Numbered from the stretch's first letter, positions 43,507 through 55,271 are shown. The stretch is DNA of 64,000 bases from Closterium sp. NIES-65 (GCA_948144175.1 CANXME010002054.1:124001-188000), one strand, 5' to 3'. Notes: generated from the letters alone by a model not told the origin. Made by a program: numbers and translations.

Positions 43507-44640
43507 TGGTATCGAGCAGGTTCCCCCGTGGGAACTGTGCTTAGGGCCCACCACTTTTAAACTTTTTTTTTCTGCCCGGAGCGCGCTCCGGGCCCTCGCT
43601 CTCACTCTTTCGGCCTGCCCTGCGGCCCCCTAGCCGCCCGCGCGCGCCCGTTCCGGCCCCTAGTCGCTCGCGCGCCGCCCGTTCAGGCCCCTAGCCGCCC
43701 GCGCGCCGCCCGTCCCGGCCCCTTGCCGCTCGCGCGCCGCCCGTTCAGGCCCCTAGCCGCCCGCGCGCCGCCCGTCCCGGCCCTTAGCCGCCCGCGCGCC
43801 GCCCGTCCCGGCCCCTAGCCGCTCGCGCGCCGCCCGTTCAGGCCCCTAGCCGCCCGCGCGCCGCCCGTCCCGGCCCTTAGCCGCCCGCGCGCCGCCTGTC
43901 CCGGCCCCTAGCCGCTCGCGCGCCGCCCGTTCAGGCCCCTAGCCGCCCGCGCGCCGCCCGTCCCGGCCCCTAGCCACCCGCGCGCGCCCGTCCCGGCCCC
44001 TAGCCACCCGCGCGCGCCCGTCTCGGCCCCAAGCCGCCCTGTGCCGCCCGCCCCGGCCGCGCTCTCCTGTCTCGGCCCCTCGGCGCCAGGACGCCGCCCG
44101 TTCTGGCCCCTCACCCGTCCCGGCCTCACACCGCCCGTGCGCCGCCCGTTAGCTGCCGTGCAGCCTGAGCCGCCCGAGCTGTCTGCACAGCTGAGGAGCC
44201 GAGCCGCCCGAGCCGCCTGTGCCGCTGACTGCCCGAGCTGCCCGAGCCGCCTGAGCCGCCCGAGCCGCCCGAGCCGCCTCCCCCCCCCCCCCCCCCCCCC
44301 CCCCTTTTCCCGTCGCCTGTCGAGGCGACCTGAGGGGGGCCGCTTGCGGTGTGTGGTCTTCCCTGCTTCTCCTCCTCCTTCGTCTCGAGCCGCCCTGCAG
44401 CCGAGCCGCCTCGCCGCCGAGCCGCTCTACACCCGAGCCTCCCAGCAGCCGAGCCGCCCTGCAGCCGAGCCGCTCTACACCCAAGCCTCCCAGCAGCCGA
44501 GCCGCCCTACAGCCGCGCCGCCGGGTCGCCGAGCTGCCGAGCTGCAGTTGCTGCCGAGCCGCCCTGCCGCCGAGCCGCCCGAGTCGCCCGAGCCGCAGAG
44601 CCGCCGTGCTGCCGAGCCGCTGAGTCGCCGAGCCTACTCT
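43507..44640 (+). promoter_or_regulatory. leader of copia D: primer site, hairpins, minisatellite, C-run
   Basis: TGGTATCGAGCAGG, then GTTCCCCCGTGGGAAC, TAGGGCCCACC, a T-run, and the perfect hairpin GCCCGGAGCGCGCTCCGGGC at about 43573-43592. A 31-bp minisatellite (CCCCTAGCCGCCCGCGCGCC type) fills 43625-44040. At 44280-44304 there is a run of 25 or so C. From 44390 to 44630 a GCCGAGCCGCC-type repeat follows. No conserved protein. Confidence 0.8.
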
Positions 44641-44715
44641 ACCCACCACTGGTGAGCCCCTGCCCTGCTAGCACGCTGTGCGTCGCCTGCTTGCCTGCCT
44701 GCCTCCCTTTTTGGC

Positions 44716-47700
44716 TTGCCTGGCTGCCTGCCTTACTGCTGCTACTCCTGCTCCTGCCTCTACTGGTGGAGCCAGATGCAGCCCCATCGACGTCTGAGTG
44801 AGTCCCTCACGCCCCAGCAGCTGCGTGAGTGGTACGCTGGTTGGGGCTGTAGGGGTGGTGGCGCTACTACTGCTACCACTCCTGCTGCTTCTACTACTGG
44901 TGGTGGCCAGATGCAGCTCCCGCGACCCCCCCGCGCGTCTCTCACGCCTCAGCAGCTTCGTGAGTGGTACGCTCAGAGTAGAGGGTCTCTCAGTTCTGTT
45001 CGCTGCTCTTACGTGATTCTCACTGGTGCTCGGACTGGTCATCCTTGTGGGACACCTGGTCATACGCAGTCCCGCTGCTTCGCCCGTCTGAGCGACGCCT
45101 GGCGTACCGTGTTTGGCGACAAGGCTGAGCTCCCCGACTGGGTGGAGTTGCTTAGGCAGAGGGTAGATATATTTGCTCTTGACTATGATGCTATTCTCAC
45201 TGCCATGTATGCATTGCCTACTAGTGCTGACCGTGCCGGTCACCTGTGCGTACCGCCTGACCCGGGTATAGGACCTGCTGCTCTAGCTACTGGTGAGGCT
45301 GCTGCTGCTCTGGGTGCTAGTGAGTCTCTTGCTCCAGGTACAGGTGCGGCTGCTGCTCTAGGTGCTAGTGAGTCTACTTCCTCAGGTGCGGGTGAGGCTG
45401 CGCTCTCAGGTACCACGTTGGCTTCGACCTCCCTCACCTTTACACTTGACTCTGGAGCTTCTCGCTCCTTCTTTCGGGACCGCACCACACTCACGCCGCT
45501 TGGTCGGCCTGTTGCAGTCTCCCTGGCTGACCCCTCTGGGGGTCCTGTCCTCGCTCACTTTTCCACTGTCCTCCCGTGTCCGGCTGCCCCCTCGGGCACC
45601 CTGTCTGGCCTGTACCTCCCCTCGTTCTCGACGAACTTGGTGAGTGGTGCAGACCTGCAGGATGCGGGGGTTCACCAGTTCACTCCTGCGAGTCAGCGGG
45701 TGACCCACTGCACGAACGCACGCACAGGCCGGCACCTGGCCACGTTCTCGCGTCGGCCGGGGTCGAGCCTCTACACCCTGACCACTGAGTCTCCTCCTGT
45801 CCTTGCGTCCGGTCAGGTAACTGCGTCAGGTCAGGTGTTTGCTGCTGCGTCCAGGTCTGGTCCTGAGTCTGCCCCCTGTTCGTGTCGCCTCCTGTCTCAC
45901 GAGACTCTCCTGTGGCACCACCGTCTCGGCCACCCCTCCTTGCCCCGTCTTCGGGGCATGGCTTCCCGTGTCCTTGTCTCTGGTCTTCCCCAGTCTCTCC
46001 CTCCCCTTCCTTCGGGACCAGGACCTTCCTGTGTCCCCTGTGTCGAGGGGCGGCTCAGGGCTGCTCCTCACTCCTCCCAGTTTCCCCCGACAGAGGCTCC
46101 TCTGCAGACACTTCACATGGACGTGTGGGGCCCGGCCCCCGTCCGTGGGCAGGGTCACGAGCGCTACTTCCTGTTGGTGGTTGACGACTACTCGCGTTAC
46201 ACCACAGTCTTCCCCTTGCGCAGCAAGGGTGCTGTCACTGAGGTGCTGATCGACTGGATCCGCGAGGCTCGTCTCCAGCTCAGGAGGAGCTTCGGCTCGG
46301 ACTTTCCTGTTCTGCGTCTGCACTCTGACCGAGGTGGGGAGTTCTCCTCTCGCCTTCTGCGAGACTACTGTCGTGCACAGGGGATCCGCCAGACCTTTAC
46401 GCTTCCGGACTCTCCACAGCAAAATGGGATTGCTGAGCGCCGCATTGGCATGGTCATGGATTTCGCTCGTACGTCCATGATGCATGCGGCTGCCCCCCAT
46501 TTTCTGTGGCCGTTTGCGGTTCGGTACGTGGCGCATCAGCTCAACCTTCACCCCCGGGTCTCTTGGCCCGCGATGTCCCCAGTGTTACTGTGGACGGGGA
46601 AGGTCAGCGATGCGTCTGCGTTCCGTGTCTGGGGATCTCGGGCGTTTGTCCGCGACTTGTCTGCGGACAAGCTGTCCCCCCGTGCTGCTCCCTGTGTCTT
46701 CCTTGGCTTCCCCCCTGACGCTCCAGGGTGGCAGTTCTACCACCCCTCCTCTCTTCGTGTTCTGTCCTCCCAGGACGTCACGTTCGACGAGTCAGTCCCC
46801 TTCTACCGCCTCTTCCCCTACCGTACTCCTTCCCTCCCCCCCCACCGGACTTCCTGGTGCCAGTTCCCCCCCCGGTAGACCCCCTCCCCCCTCAGGTTCC
46901 TGCCCCTTCAGGTGTGTCCCAGGTAGACACAGTCGAGCCAGTCGAGGTTGCTGCTGAGTCTGGTCCTGCTGCGGGTGCAGAGTCTGGGGGTGCTACGCCT
47001 GCGGGTGCTGAGCTTGGGGGTGCTGCTGCTGGGGGTGCTGAGCTTGGGGGTGCTGCTGCTGGGGGTGCTGAGCCGGGAGGTGCTACGTCAGGAGCTGCTG
47101 AGCCTGGGGGTGCTGAGCCTGGAGGTGCGGAGCCTGCGACTGCTGGACCTGGGGGCTCTCCGGTTGCTCCGTCTCAGCGGGAGCCGCTCTCTCCACAGGA
47201 GCTGCGCAAGTGGTTTGCTCGCCGCTGGAGGCGTGCTGCTGGAGCTGGAGCTCCTTCGACTGCTGAGGGTGCTGGTGCTGCCGGTCCCGGAGCTGCTGGG
47301 CCTGCGGGTCCTATTGGAGCTGGAGCTGCTGAGCCTGGGGGTGCTGAGTCTGGAGCTGCTGAGCCTGGGGGTGCTGAGTCTGGAGCTGCTGAGCCTGGGG
47401 GTGCTGAATCTGGAGCTGCTGAACCTGGGGGTGCTACGTCTGGAGCCACTGAGCCTGGGGTTTCTCCTGGTGCTGCGCCTCGGCGGGAGCCCCTCTCTCC
47501 GCAGGAGCTGCGCGAGTGGTTTGCTCGCCGCTGGAGGCGTACTGCTGGAGCTGGAGCTTCTTCGACCGTCGAGGGTACTGGTGCCGCCGGTCCCGGAGGT
47601 GCTACGCCTGCGGGTCCTACTGGAGCTGGGGCTGCTGAGGGCGTTGGTGCTGAGTCTGCTGCTGTCTGTCCTGCCGGTGGTTCTGCTGCTGGTGCTGCTA

Positions 47701-50033
47701 GAGGTCCTGCCGCTGGAGGTGTTGGTGGCGCTGGTGCTGCCGCTGAGGGTGCTGGTGCTATCCCTGCTGAGTCTGGAGCTGCCGCGCAGCCTCGGCCGTA
47801 CTTCGTTCTGCTTCTGCAGTAGGTTCTTGGTCTTTCTCCTCCGGTAGAGTGTCCACAGCCTGTCCAGTCGCAGTCACTGTTGGAGCCTACCTCCCCACTG
47901 CCTGCTCCCTCTCCTTACACTGGTCCTACTGGAGGTCTTGCTGAGCGTCGTGAGCCTGCGTCTCGTCCCGCGTCGCCTGTTCGTGCTGCCCGCGATAGTG
48001 GTCGTGGTTCGCGTCCGCGTCCTCCTCCTGTCCCTGGCATGCACCGGATGTCTCTGCGTCCGTCCACTGCTCCTCTGCGTGCCCTTTTGCCTTCTCCTCC
48101 TGAGTCCTCCCTTCCTGTGCTTACCGACCCAGAGTCGGACTCCCTTCGTGCTGCCAGTCCTACTGTCACGCGTCTGCTTGCTACTGTCGTCACTGACCCC
48201 TCTTTTGAGTCCGCAACTGCGTCTGCTCTTGTCGCTGAGCTCGTCGACTTTGCTGCTCGCTGCCGTCTAGACTACGCTGCTAGTCTTGTTGCTGAGTCTG
48301 CGTCTGTCTGTCCTCCGTCCGTCGGGGGTGAGTGTGCTCTGGGCACGGACGTCCTAGAGGACAGGCAGGAGGAGTTCCAGTGTCTGGCTGCTGCTTCACC
48401 TCATCTCGCGTCTGTACTGCTTGCTCCTGAGGGAGACCCGGATGCACTAGACATCCCGACTCCGCGCTCTTACGCGGAGGCCGTAGAGGGTCCCTACTCC
48501 TCTCAGTGGCAGGCAGCTATGGATGCAGAGATGGCTTCCTGGAAGTCCACAGGCACCTACGTTGACGCGGTTCCCCCTCCTGGGGCGAACATCGTCAGTG
48601 GCATGTGGATCTTCAGGGTGAAGCGGCCGCCGGGCTCTCCACCTGTCTTCAAGGCGCGGTACATCGCTCGTGGCTTCAGTCAGCGGCAGGGAGTTGACTA
48701 CTTTCAGACCTTCTCTCCCACCCCAAAGATGACCACTCTTCGGGTGCTGCTGCACATAGCCGCTCAGCGCGACTACGAGCTTCACTCTCTCGACTTCAGT
48801 ACTGCGTTCTTGCAGGGGAGCCTGCACGAGGAGATCTGGCTGCGCCGTCCACCTGGCTTCACTGGGACTTTCCCTCCTGGCACCCAGTGGAGCCTCCAAC
48901 GGCCAGTCTACGGTCTCCGCCAGGCACCACGTGAGTGGCACGACACACTGAGGACTACGCTTGCGGCCCTTGGGTTTGCTCCTTCTACTGCTGACCCGTC
49001 GCTGTTTCTGCGCACCGACACTTCACTGCCGCCTTTCTACATCCTCGTGTACGTCGACGACTTGGTCTTTGCCACAGCGGACACTGCTGGACTCGCCTAC
49101 GTGAAGTCCGAGCTGCTGAAGAGACACACGTGCACAGACCTGGGTGAACTGCGCAGCTACCTTGGCTTGCAGATCACTCGGGACAGAGCACGCCGCACCA
49201 TTACCTTGACTCAGTCACACATGGTGCAGCAGGTCCTTCAGCGCTTCGGCTTCACGTACTCCCCGCCTCAGGCCACTCCTCTGTCTACTCGTCACTCGCT
49301 CTCAGCTCTGCCTTCGGATGAGTCCGTAGAGTCGAGTGGCCCGTACCCAGAGCTTGTTGGCTGCCTCATGTACCTGATGACCTGCACACGACCTGACCTT
49401 GCATACCCTCTTAGCATTCTTGCACGCTATGTTGCTCCTGGGAGACACCGACCAAAGCACATGGCTGCAGCGAAGAGGGTATTGCGCTACCTGTGCAGTA
49501 CGTCGGGCATGGGGCTAGTGCTTGGAGGGCGGAGTCCAGTGGTACTTACAGGTCACGCGGACGCTTCTTGGGCTGACGACCAGGCTACGCAGCGGTCGTC
49601 ACAGGGTTACACCTTCAGCCTTGGCTCCGGCTCTGTCTCGTGGCGGGCTACTCGCTCGTCTTCGGTTCTCAGCTCGAGTTGTGAGGCTGAGATCTACGCA
49701 GGGGCCATGGCTGCACAGGAGCTTCGCTGGCTCACCTATCTGCTGACTGACCTTGGAGAGCCGCCTCGTTCTCCTCCAGTGCTGTACGTAGACAACAAGG
49801 CCATGCTGGCCTTGTGTCGAGAGCAGCGTCTGGAGCACAGAACGAAGCACATTGCTCTTCGCTACTTCCTTGCTCGTGAGCTACAGCAGCGTGGACAGTT
49901 GCGGCTTGCGTACGTGGCCTCTGAGGCCAACACTACTGATGTGTTCACCAAGGCACTCGCGCCTTGTGACCATCAGCGCTTCTGCACCCAGCTAGGTCTT
50001 GTGCCTGTCTTGCCTCACTTGCTCTCCTCTTGA
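44716..50033 (+). pseudogene. copia D Pol with truncated Gag (frameshift and TAG)
   Basis: No MATPSVLAFDAEG-type start and no capsid-like region is present. The first candidate ATG (44716) leads into two tandem LTPQQLREWYA modules (44809 and 44940), then the finger (SYVILTGARTGHPCGTPGHTQSRC form), protease LDSGAS near 45450, integrase (WHHRLGHPSLP, HMDVWGPAP, LHSDRGGEF, NGIAERRIG), a frameshift in a C-run near 46845, the linker of GAEPGGA repeats with two LSPQELREWF modules, TAG at 47820-47822 in LLQ-TAG-VLGL, reverse transcriptase YVDDLVFA near 49060, and RNase H ending LPHLLSS with TGA at 50031-50033. Without capsid it cannot form its own particles; near-identical LTRs argue that it moved recently with help from another copy. 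Confidence 0.9.
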
Positions 50034-50379
50034 CTTTACTTGTACTGTCACATATATATACCTGCTCTTGCTTGTCTAGCTTTATATATATATATGTGTG
50101 TACTCTTGCATGTGAACTGGCCTTCTGGCCTTGCTCTTGTGCTCGGACTGTGTGGTGACTTTGTGATCCACCCTGAGCTTTGCTTTGCTTTGCTTGACTG
50201 GTCTTGTGACCCCTTGTTCTCCCCCACTTTGCCTATGGGGGTGTGTCAGAACATATATGTAGCTTATGCTGTTGTGTAGGCTACAGTGGGGTATACCATA
50301 GGGGGTACAACCCAATTAGGGTTTTGCTATTTGTACTCACTTCACTCATAGTTCATTCATTCTCGTTCTATTCTCCACA
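50034..50379 (+). repeat. 3' untranslated region and 3' LTR of copia D
   Basis: AT-rich block with TATATATATATG near 50085, then a conserved stretch ending in ATGGGGGTG and the LTR at 50244-50379. Confidence 0.9.
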
Positions 50380-50384
50380 AGCCT

Positions 50385-50799
50385 CACTAGTGCGGAGGTG
50401 GGTAATGAGATCAGCGACAGTGTGGAAGGAAGCTAAGTCGGGGAACAGGTAGGGAAGAGAGAGACGGCCTAGAGCGGCAGAGGCCGGTGAGGAGTAGCGG
50501 GCAACGACAGCAGTGTACAGTGCCTGTGCAGTCTTGTGCTGCCCAAAGTGCTCGCGCTCATCTATCGGCAGAGAGTTGCGAATAGCGAAGCGAGTATGGG
50601 CGTCACGAGTCTGCCACTGTGAGCGGGCAGTGCTATCAGCAGTAGCAGCAGGAGGAGTAGCGTGGCCTAAGGCATGATCGTACGGCGAGATGTCTTCCTT
50701 GGCAGTGAGCTGTAGAAAGAGGTGTAGGTCATCAAGCCAGGTGTCGAACTTCACTGGGCGGCCCTCAGCATCGAAGGCTAGCACACAAGGGCTAGCCAT
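50385..50799 (-). CDS. copia C Gag N-terminus (separated by D)
   Basis: Start MASPCVLAFDAEGRPVKFDT at 50799; encodes the first 138 residues of the C polyprotein up to HLRTSEA, where D was inserted. Includes WLDDLHLFLQLTAKED, SQWQTRDAHTRFAIRNSL, VVARYSSPASAALGRLSLPY. Comparable to B and E Gag. The sequence after the TSD at 43365 continues it in frame. Confidence 0.9.
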
Positions 50800-51517
50800 G
50801 GTAGCAGCAGTAGGAAAAGCAGTAGGAGCAGTAGGGTAGGTAGGGCGGCGCGGCTCCGTACAGGTAGGGCGGCGCGGCTCGGTATAGGTAGGGCGGCGCG
50901 GCTCCGGTCGGGCGGCGCGGCTCGGTTCGGGCGGCTCGGGTCGGGCGGCGCGGCTCGGTTCAGGCGGCTCGGTTCGGGCGGCTCGGGTTGGTTAGGGCTG
51001 GCGTCTCGGGTCGGGTGGCTCGTTTCCGTTAGGGCTGGGCGGCTCGGGTCGGCTCGGTTCGGGCTGCTCGGTCTGGGTGGGGCCGTTCGGGGCCGCTAAG
51101 GGCGAGCGTGGGGAGCGGGTGGGGCCATGAGGGATGAGCGCGGGGCCGACGTGGGTGCTAAGGGCGAGCGCGGGGCCTATCGGGGCCGTGAGGGACGAGC
51201 GCGGGGCCGATCGGGGCAGTAAGGGACGAGCGCGGGGCCAACGCGGGCCTCTAGGGGTAAGCGCGGGGCCGATTCGGGGCCGTTAAGGACGAGCTCGGGG
51301 CCGACGCGGGCCTCTAGGGGTAAGCGCGGGGCCGATTCGGGGCCTCTAAAAGCGAGCGCGGGGCCGACCGAGGTCTCCAGGTGCGAGAGCGCGGGGCCGA
51401 CGGGGCCTCTAGGGGCGTGAAAGCCGAGGCGCCCTAGGGCGCAGGTAGGTAGGTAGGTAGGTAGGTAGTGGTGGGCCCTAAAAAAAATCGGTCCTAGGAA
51501 GGACCTGCTCTATACCA
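50800..51517 (-). promoter_or_regulatory. leader of copia C: degenerate GC repeats, hairpin, primer site
   Basis: Short leader (718 bp). GGCGGCGCGGCTCGG-type repeats at 50850-51000, looser GGGGCCGA-type repeats to 51410, a palindrome GGCGCCCTAGGGCGC near 51430, six GTAG repeats at 51443-51468, GGTGGGCCCTA, and the primer site (minus strand TGGTATAGAGCAGG) next to the LTR. Confidence 0.75.
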
Positions 51518-51643
51518 TGTTGAACAAGAATGAATGAACTAACAGTGAAATGAGTACAAGTATGAAAACCTAGGAATGTGTACCCCCTATAGGCTAACCC
51601 ACTGTGGCCTAACCAACTACAACAACATATATAATGTTTGACA
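51518..51643 (-). repeat. 5' LTR of copia C (126 bp)
   Basis: One difference from the 3' LTR; followed by TSD CACAC. Confidence 0.92.
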
Positions 51644-51648
51644 CACAC

Positions 51649-54600
51649 TGACCACTGCGTCTCCTCCAGTCCCTGGGTCTGGTCAGGTAGCTGCGTCGGG
51701 TCAGGTGTTAGCTGCAGCGTCCAGGTCTGGTCCTGAGTCTGCCCCCTGCTCGTGTCGCCTCCTGTCTCACGAGACTCTCCTCTGGCACCACCGCCTTGGT
51801 TTTTTTTTCTTCCTGCTTCGTCTCCGAAGCATGGCCTCCCGTGTCCTTGTCTCTGGTCTTCCCCGGTCCCTCCCTCCCCTTCCTCCGGGGCCTGGCCCTA
51901 CCTGCGTCCCCTGTGTCGAGGGGCGGCAGCGGGCTACCCCTCACTCCTCCCAGTTTCCTCCGACAGAGGCCCCGCTGCAGACGCTTCACATGGACGTGTG
52001 GGGCCCAGCCCGCGTCCGTGGACTGGGTCACGAGCGCTACTTCCTACTGGTGGTTGACGACTACTCGCGTTATACCACAGTCTTCCCCTTGCACAGCAAG
52101 GGTGATGTCACTGAGGTGTTGATCGACTGGATCCGCGCAGCTCGTCTCCAGCTAAGGCGGAGCTTCGGCTCGGACTTTCCTGTTCTGCGTCTGCACCCTG
52201 ACAGAGGCGGAGAGTTCTCCTCTGGCCTTCTGCGAGCCTACTGTCGTGCACGAGCCATCGGCCAGACCTTCACGCTTCCGGACTCTCCACAGCAAAATGG
52301 GATTGCTGAGCGCCGCATTGGCATGGTCATGGACGTCGCCCGTACGTCCATGATGCATGCAGCTGCCCCCCATTTTCTGTGGCCGTTTGCGGTCCGGTAC
52401 GCGGCGCATCAGATCAACCTTCAGCCCAGGGTCTCCATGCCGGAGACCTCCCCAGCTTTGCTGTGGACGGGGAAGGTTGGCGATGCGTCTGCGTTTCGTG
52501 TCAAGGGATCTCGGGCGTTTGTCCGCGACTTGTCTGCGGACAAGCTGTCCCCTCGTGCTGCTCCTGCGTCTTCCTGGGTTTCCCCCCTGACGCGCCAGGG
52601 TGGCAGTTCTACCACCCCACCTCTCGCCGTGTTCTGTCCTCCCAGGACGTCACGTTCGACGAGTCGGTCCCCTAATACCGTCTCTTCCCCTACCGCACTC
52701 CGTCCCTCCCCCCGCCACCGCTCTTCCTTGTGCCAGGTCCCCCCCCGGTAGACCCCCTCCCCCCTCAGGGTCCTGCCCCTTCAGGTGTGTCCCAGGTAGA
52801 CGCTGTTGAGCCTGTCGAGGTCGCTGGTGACTCTGGTGCTGCTGAGGGTGCTGAGCCTGGGGGTGCTGACTCTGGGGGTGCTGAGCGTGTGGGTGCTACG
52901 CGTGGGGGTGCTGAGCCTGAGGGTACTACGACTGGGGTTGTTGAGCCTGGGGGTGCTGAGTCTGGGGGTGCTGTGCCTAGAGGTGCTACGCCTGGGGGTG
53001 CTGAGCCTGGGGGTGCTGAGCCTGGGGGTGCTACGCCTGGAGGTGCTGAGCCTGGGGGTGTGGAGCCTGAGGGAGCTGGGCCTGCTAGTGCTATGCCTGG
53101 AGGTTCTCCGGGTGCTTCGTCTCGCCGGGAGCCACTCTCTCCACAGGAGCTGCGTGAGTGGTTTGCCCGGCGCTGGAGGCGAGGTGCTGGAGCTAGAGGT
53201 GCTGCGGGTACTGGAGGTTCTGTTGCTGCTGTGGGAGCTGGTGCCACGGGTCCCGGAGGTCCTCGTACTGGGAGTAAAGGAGCTGCTCAGCCTGCGGGTA
53301 CTTCTAGAGCTGGAGCTGCTGCGGGTGTTGGCGCGGAGGCTACTGCTGTCGGTCCTGGAGGCGGTCCTTCTAGGGGTCCTACTGGTGCTGCTGGAGGTAC
53401 TGGAGCTGGAGCTGCTACTGGTGCTGGTGCTACCACTGGGGGTGCTGGTGCTGTCCCTGCTGTATCAGGAGTCGCCGCGCGGCCTCGGCCGTACTTCATT
53501 CCGCTCCTTCAGCAGGTTCTTGGTCTCCCGTCTTCTACTGGTCCTCCTCCTCCCTTAGAGTGTCCATTGCCTGTCCTCACTGCTCGGACTAGTGGTCGTG
53601 GTTTGCGTCAGCGTCCTCCTCCTGTCTCTGGCACGCACCGGATGTCTCTGCGTTCGTCCACTGCTCCTCAGCGTGCCCCTTTGCCTTCTCCTCCTGAGTC
53701 TTCTCTTCCTGCTCTTGTCGACCCGGAGTTGGACTCTCTTCGTGCTGCCAGTCCTACTGTCACGCGTCTCCTTGCTACTGTTGTCACTGACCCTTCTTTT
53801 GAGTCCACTACTGCGTCTGCCCTAGTTTCTGAGCTCGTCGACTTTGCTGCTCGCTGTCGCCTAGACTACGCCGCCAGTCTTGTTGCTGAGTCTGAGTCTG
53901 TCTGTCCTCCGTCCGTCGGGGGTGAGTGTGCCCTTGGCACGTATGTCCTCGAGGAAAGGCAGGAGGAGTTCAAGTACTTGGCCGCTGCTTCACCTCATCT
54001 CGTGTCCGTACTGCTTACCCCTGAGGGAGACCCGGATGCACTTGACATCCCGAATCCGCGCTCTTACGCGGAGGCGATAGAGGGTCCCTACTCCTCTCAG
54101 TGGCAGGCAGCTATGGACGCAGAGATGGCTTCCTGGAAGTCCACAGGCTCTATGTTGACGCTGTTCCCCCTCCTGGGGCGAACATCGTCAGTGGCATGTG
54201 GATTTTTAGGGTGAAGCGACCGCGGGGTTCTGCGCCTGTCTTCAAGGCGCGTTACGTGGCTCGTGGCTTCAGTAAGCGGCAGGGAGTTGACTACTTTCAG
54301 ACCTTCTCTCCCACCCCGAAGATGACCACTCTTCGGGTACTGCTGCACATAGCTGCTCACCGTGACTACGAGCTACACTCTCTTGACTTCAACACTGCTT
54401 TCTTGCAGTGCAGCCTGCACGAGGAGATCTGGCTGCGTCGCCCACCTGGTTTCACTAAGTCTTTTCCTCCAGGCACCCAGTGGAGCCTCCGGCGGCCAGT
54501 CTACGGTCTCCGCCAGGCACCGCGTGAGTGGCACGACACACCGAGGACTACACTTGCGGCTCTTGGGTTTGCTCCCTCTACTGCCGACCCGTCGCTGTTT

Positions 54601-54950
54601 CTGCGCACCGACACTTCTTTGCCGCCGTTCTACATCCTTGTGTACGTCGACGACTTGGTCTTTGCCACAGCTTACACTGCTGGACTCGCCCACGTGAAGT
54701 CCGAGCTGCAGAAGAGACACACGTGCACTGACCTGGGTGAACTGCGCAACTACCTTGGCTTGCAGATCTCTCGGGATAGAGCACGCCACACCATTACCCT
54801 GACTAGGTCACACATGGTGCAGCAGGTCCTTCAGCGCTTCGGCTTCACGTACTCCTCGCCTCAGGCCACTCCTCTGCCTACTCGCCACTCGCTCTCAGCT
54901 CTGCCTTCGGATGAGTCCGTAGAGTCGAGTGGCCCGTACCCAGAGCTTGT
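51649..54950 (+). pseudogene. copia E integrase, linker and reverse transcriptase (segment 3)
   Basis: Resumes E after C. The integrase zinc region is damaged: HHRLG is followed by FFFFLL (a T9 run at 51800-51808) instead of HPSLP, so the second His is lost. Core motifs HMDVWGPARV, VVDDYSRY and NGIAERRIG remain; LHSDRGGEF reads LHPDRGGEF. Breaks: one base lost near 52565 (PCVFLGF region), TAA near 52674 (Phe-Tyr site), one base lost near 54148 before VDAVPPPGAN. Linker GGAEPGGA repeats at 52850-53080 with an LREWF module. Reverse transcriptase YVDDLVFA near 54645-54668. Cut at PELV by copia F. Confidence 0.9.
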
Positions 54951-55085
54951 TGTTGAGAATAGAACGAGAATGAATGAACTATGAATGAAGTGAGTACAAA
55001 TAGGAAACCCTAACTGGGTTGTACCCCCTATGGGATACCCCACTACAGCCTACACAATAGTATAAGCTATATATATGTTCTGACA
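54951..55085 (-). repeat. 3' LTR of copia F (135 bp)
   Basis: Minus strand starts TGTCAGAACATATATATAG and ends GTTCTATTCTCAACA; polypurine tract adjoins at 55086. Confidence 0.93.
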
Positions 55086-55271
55086 CACCCCCATAGGCAA
55101 AGTGGGGGAGAACAAGGGGTCACAAGACCAGTCAAACAAGACAAACCAAAGCTCAGGGTGGATCACAAAGTCACCACACAGTCCGAGCACAAGAGCAAGG
55201 CCAAAAGGCCAGTTCACATGCAAGAGTACAGACATATATATAAAGCTAGACAAGCAAGAGCAGGTATATAT

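Larger units (their letters stand above)
43371..50379 (+). mobile_element. Ty1/copia element D (lacks Gag capsid region)
   Basis: A 7009-bp plus-strand copia in the gag of C. LTRs 43371-43506 and 50244-50379 (136 bp, one difference: TTCTGTAGG/TTGTGTAGG). TSD AGCCT at 43366-43370 and 50380-50384. Primer site TGGTATCGAGCAGG at 43507; polypurine tract ATGGGGGTG before 50244. Confidence 0.95.
37339..51643 (-). mobile_element. Ty1/copia element C (contains D)
   Basis: Minus-strand copia in E with TSD CACAC (37334-37338 and 51644-51648). LTRs 37339-37464 and 51518-51643, 126 bp, one difference (AAACAAC/AACCAAC). Polypurine tract next to 37465; primer site TGGTATAGAGCAGG next to 51517. Copia D is inserted in its gag. 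Confidence 0.95.

Noticed and set aside
43620..44040. Tandem arrays as CRISPR or satellite centromere
   Set aside because: Units are directly adjacent without unique spacers and lie in retrotransposon leaders; they are minisatellites.
44280..44304. Long C-run as a functional G-quadruplex element
   Set aside because: A single homopolymer in one leader, not shared by other elements, and prone to sequencing error; no support for function.
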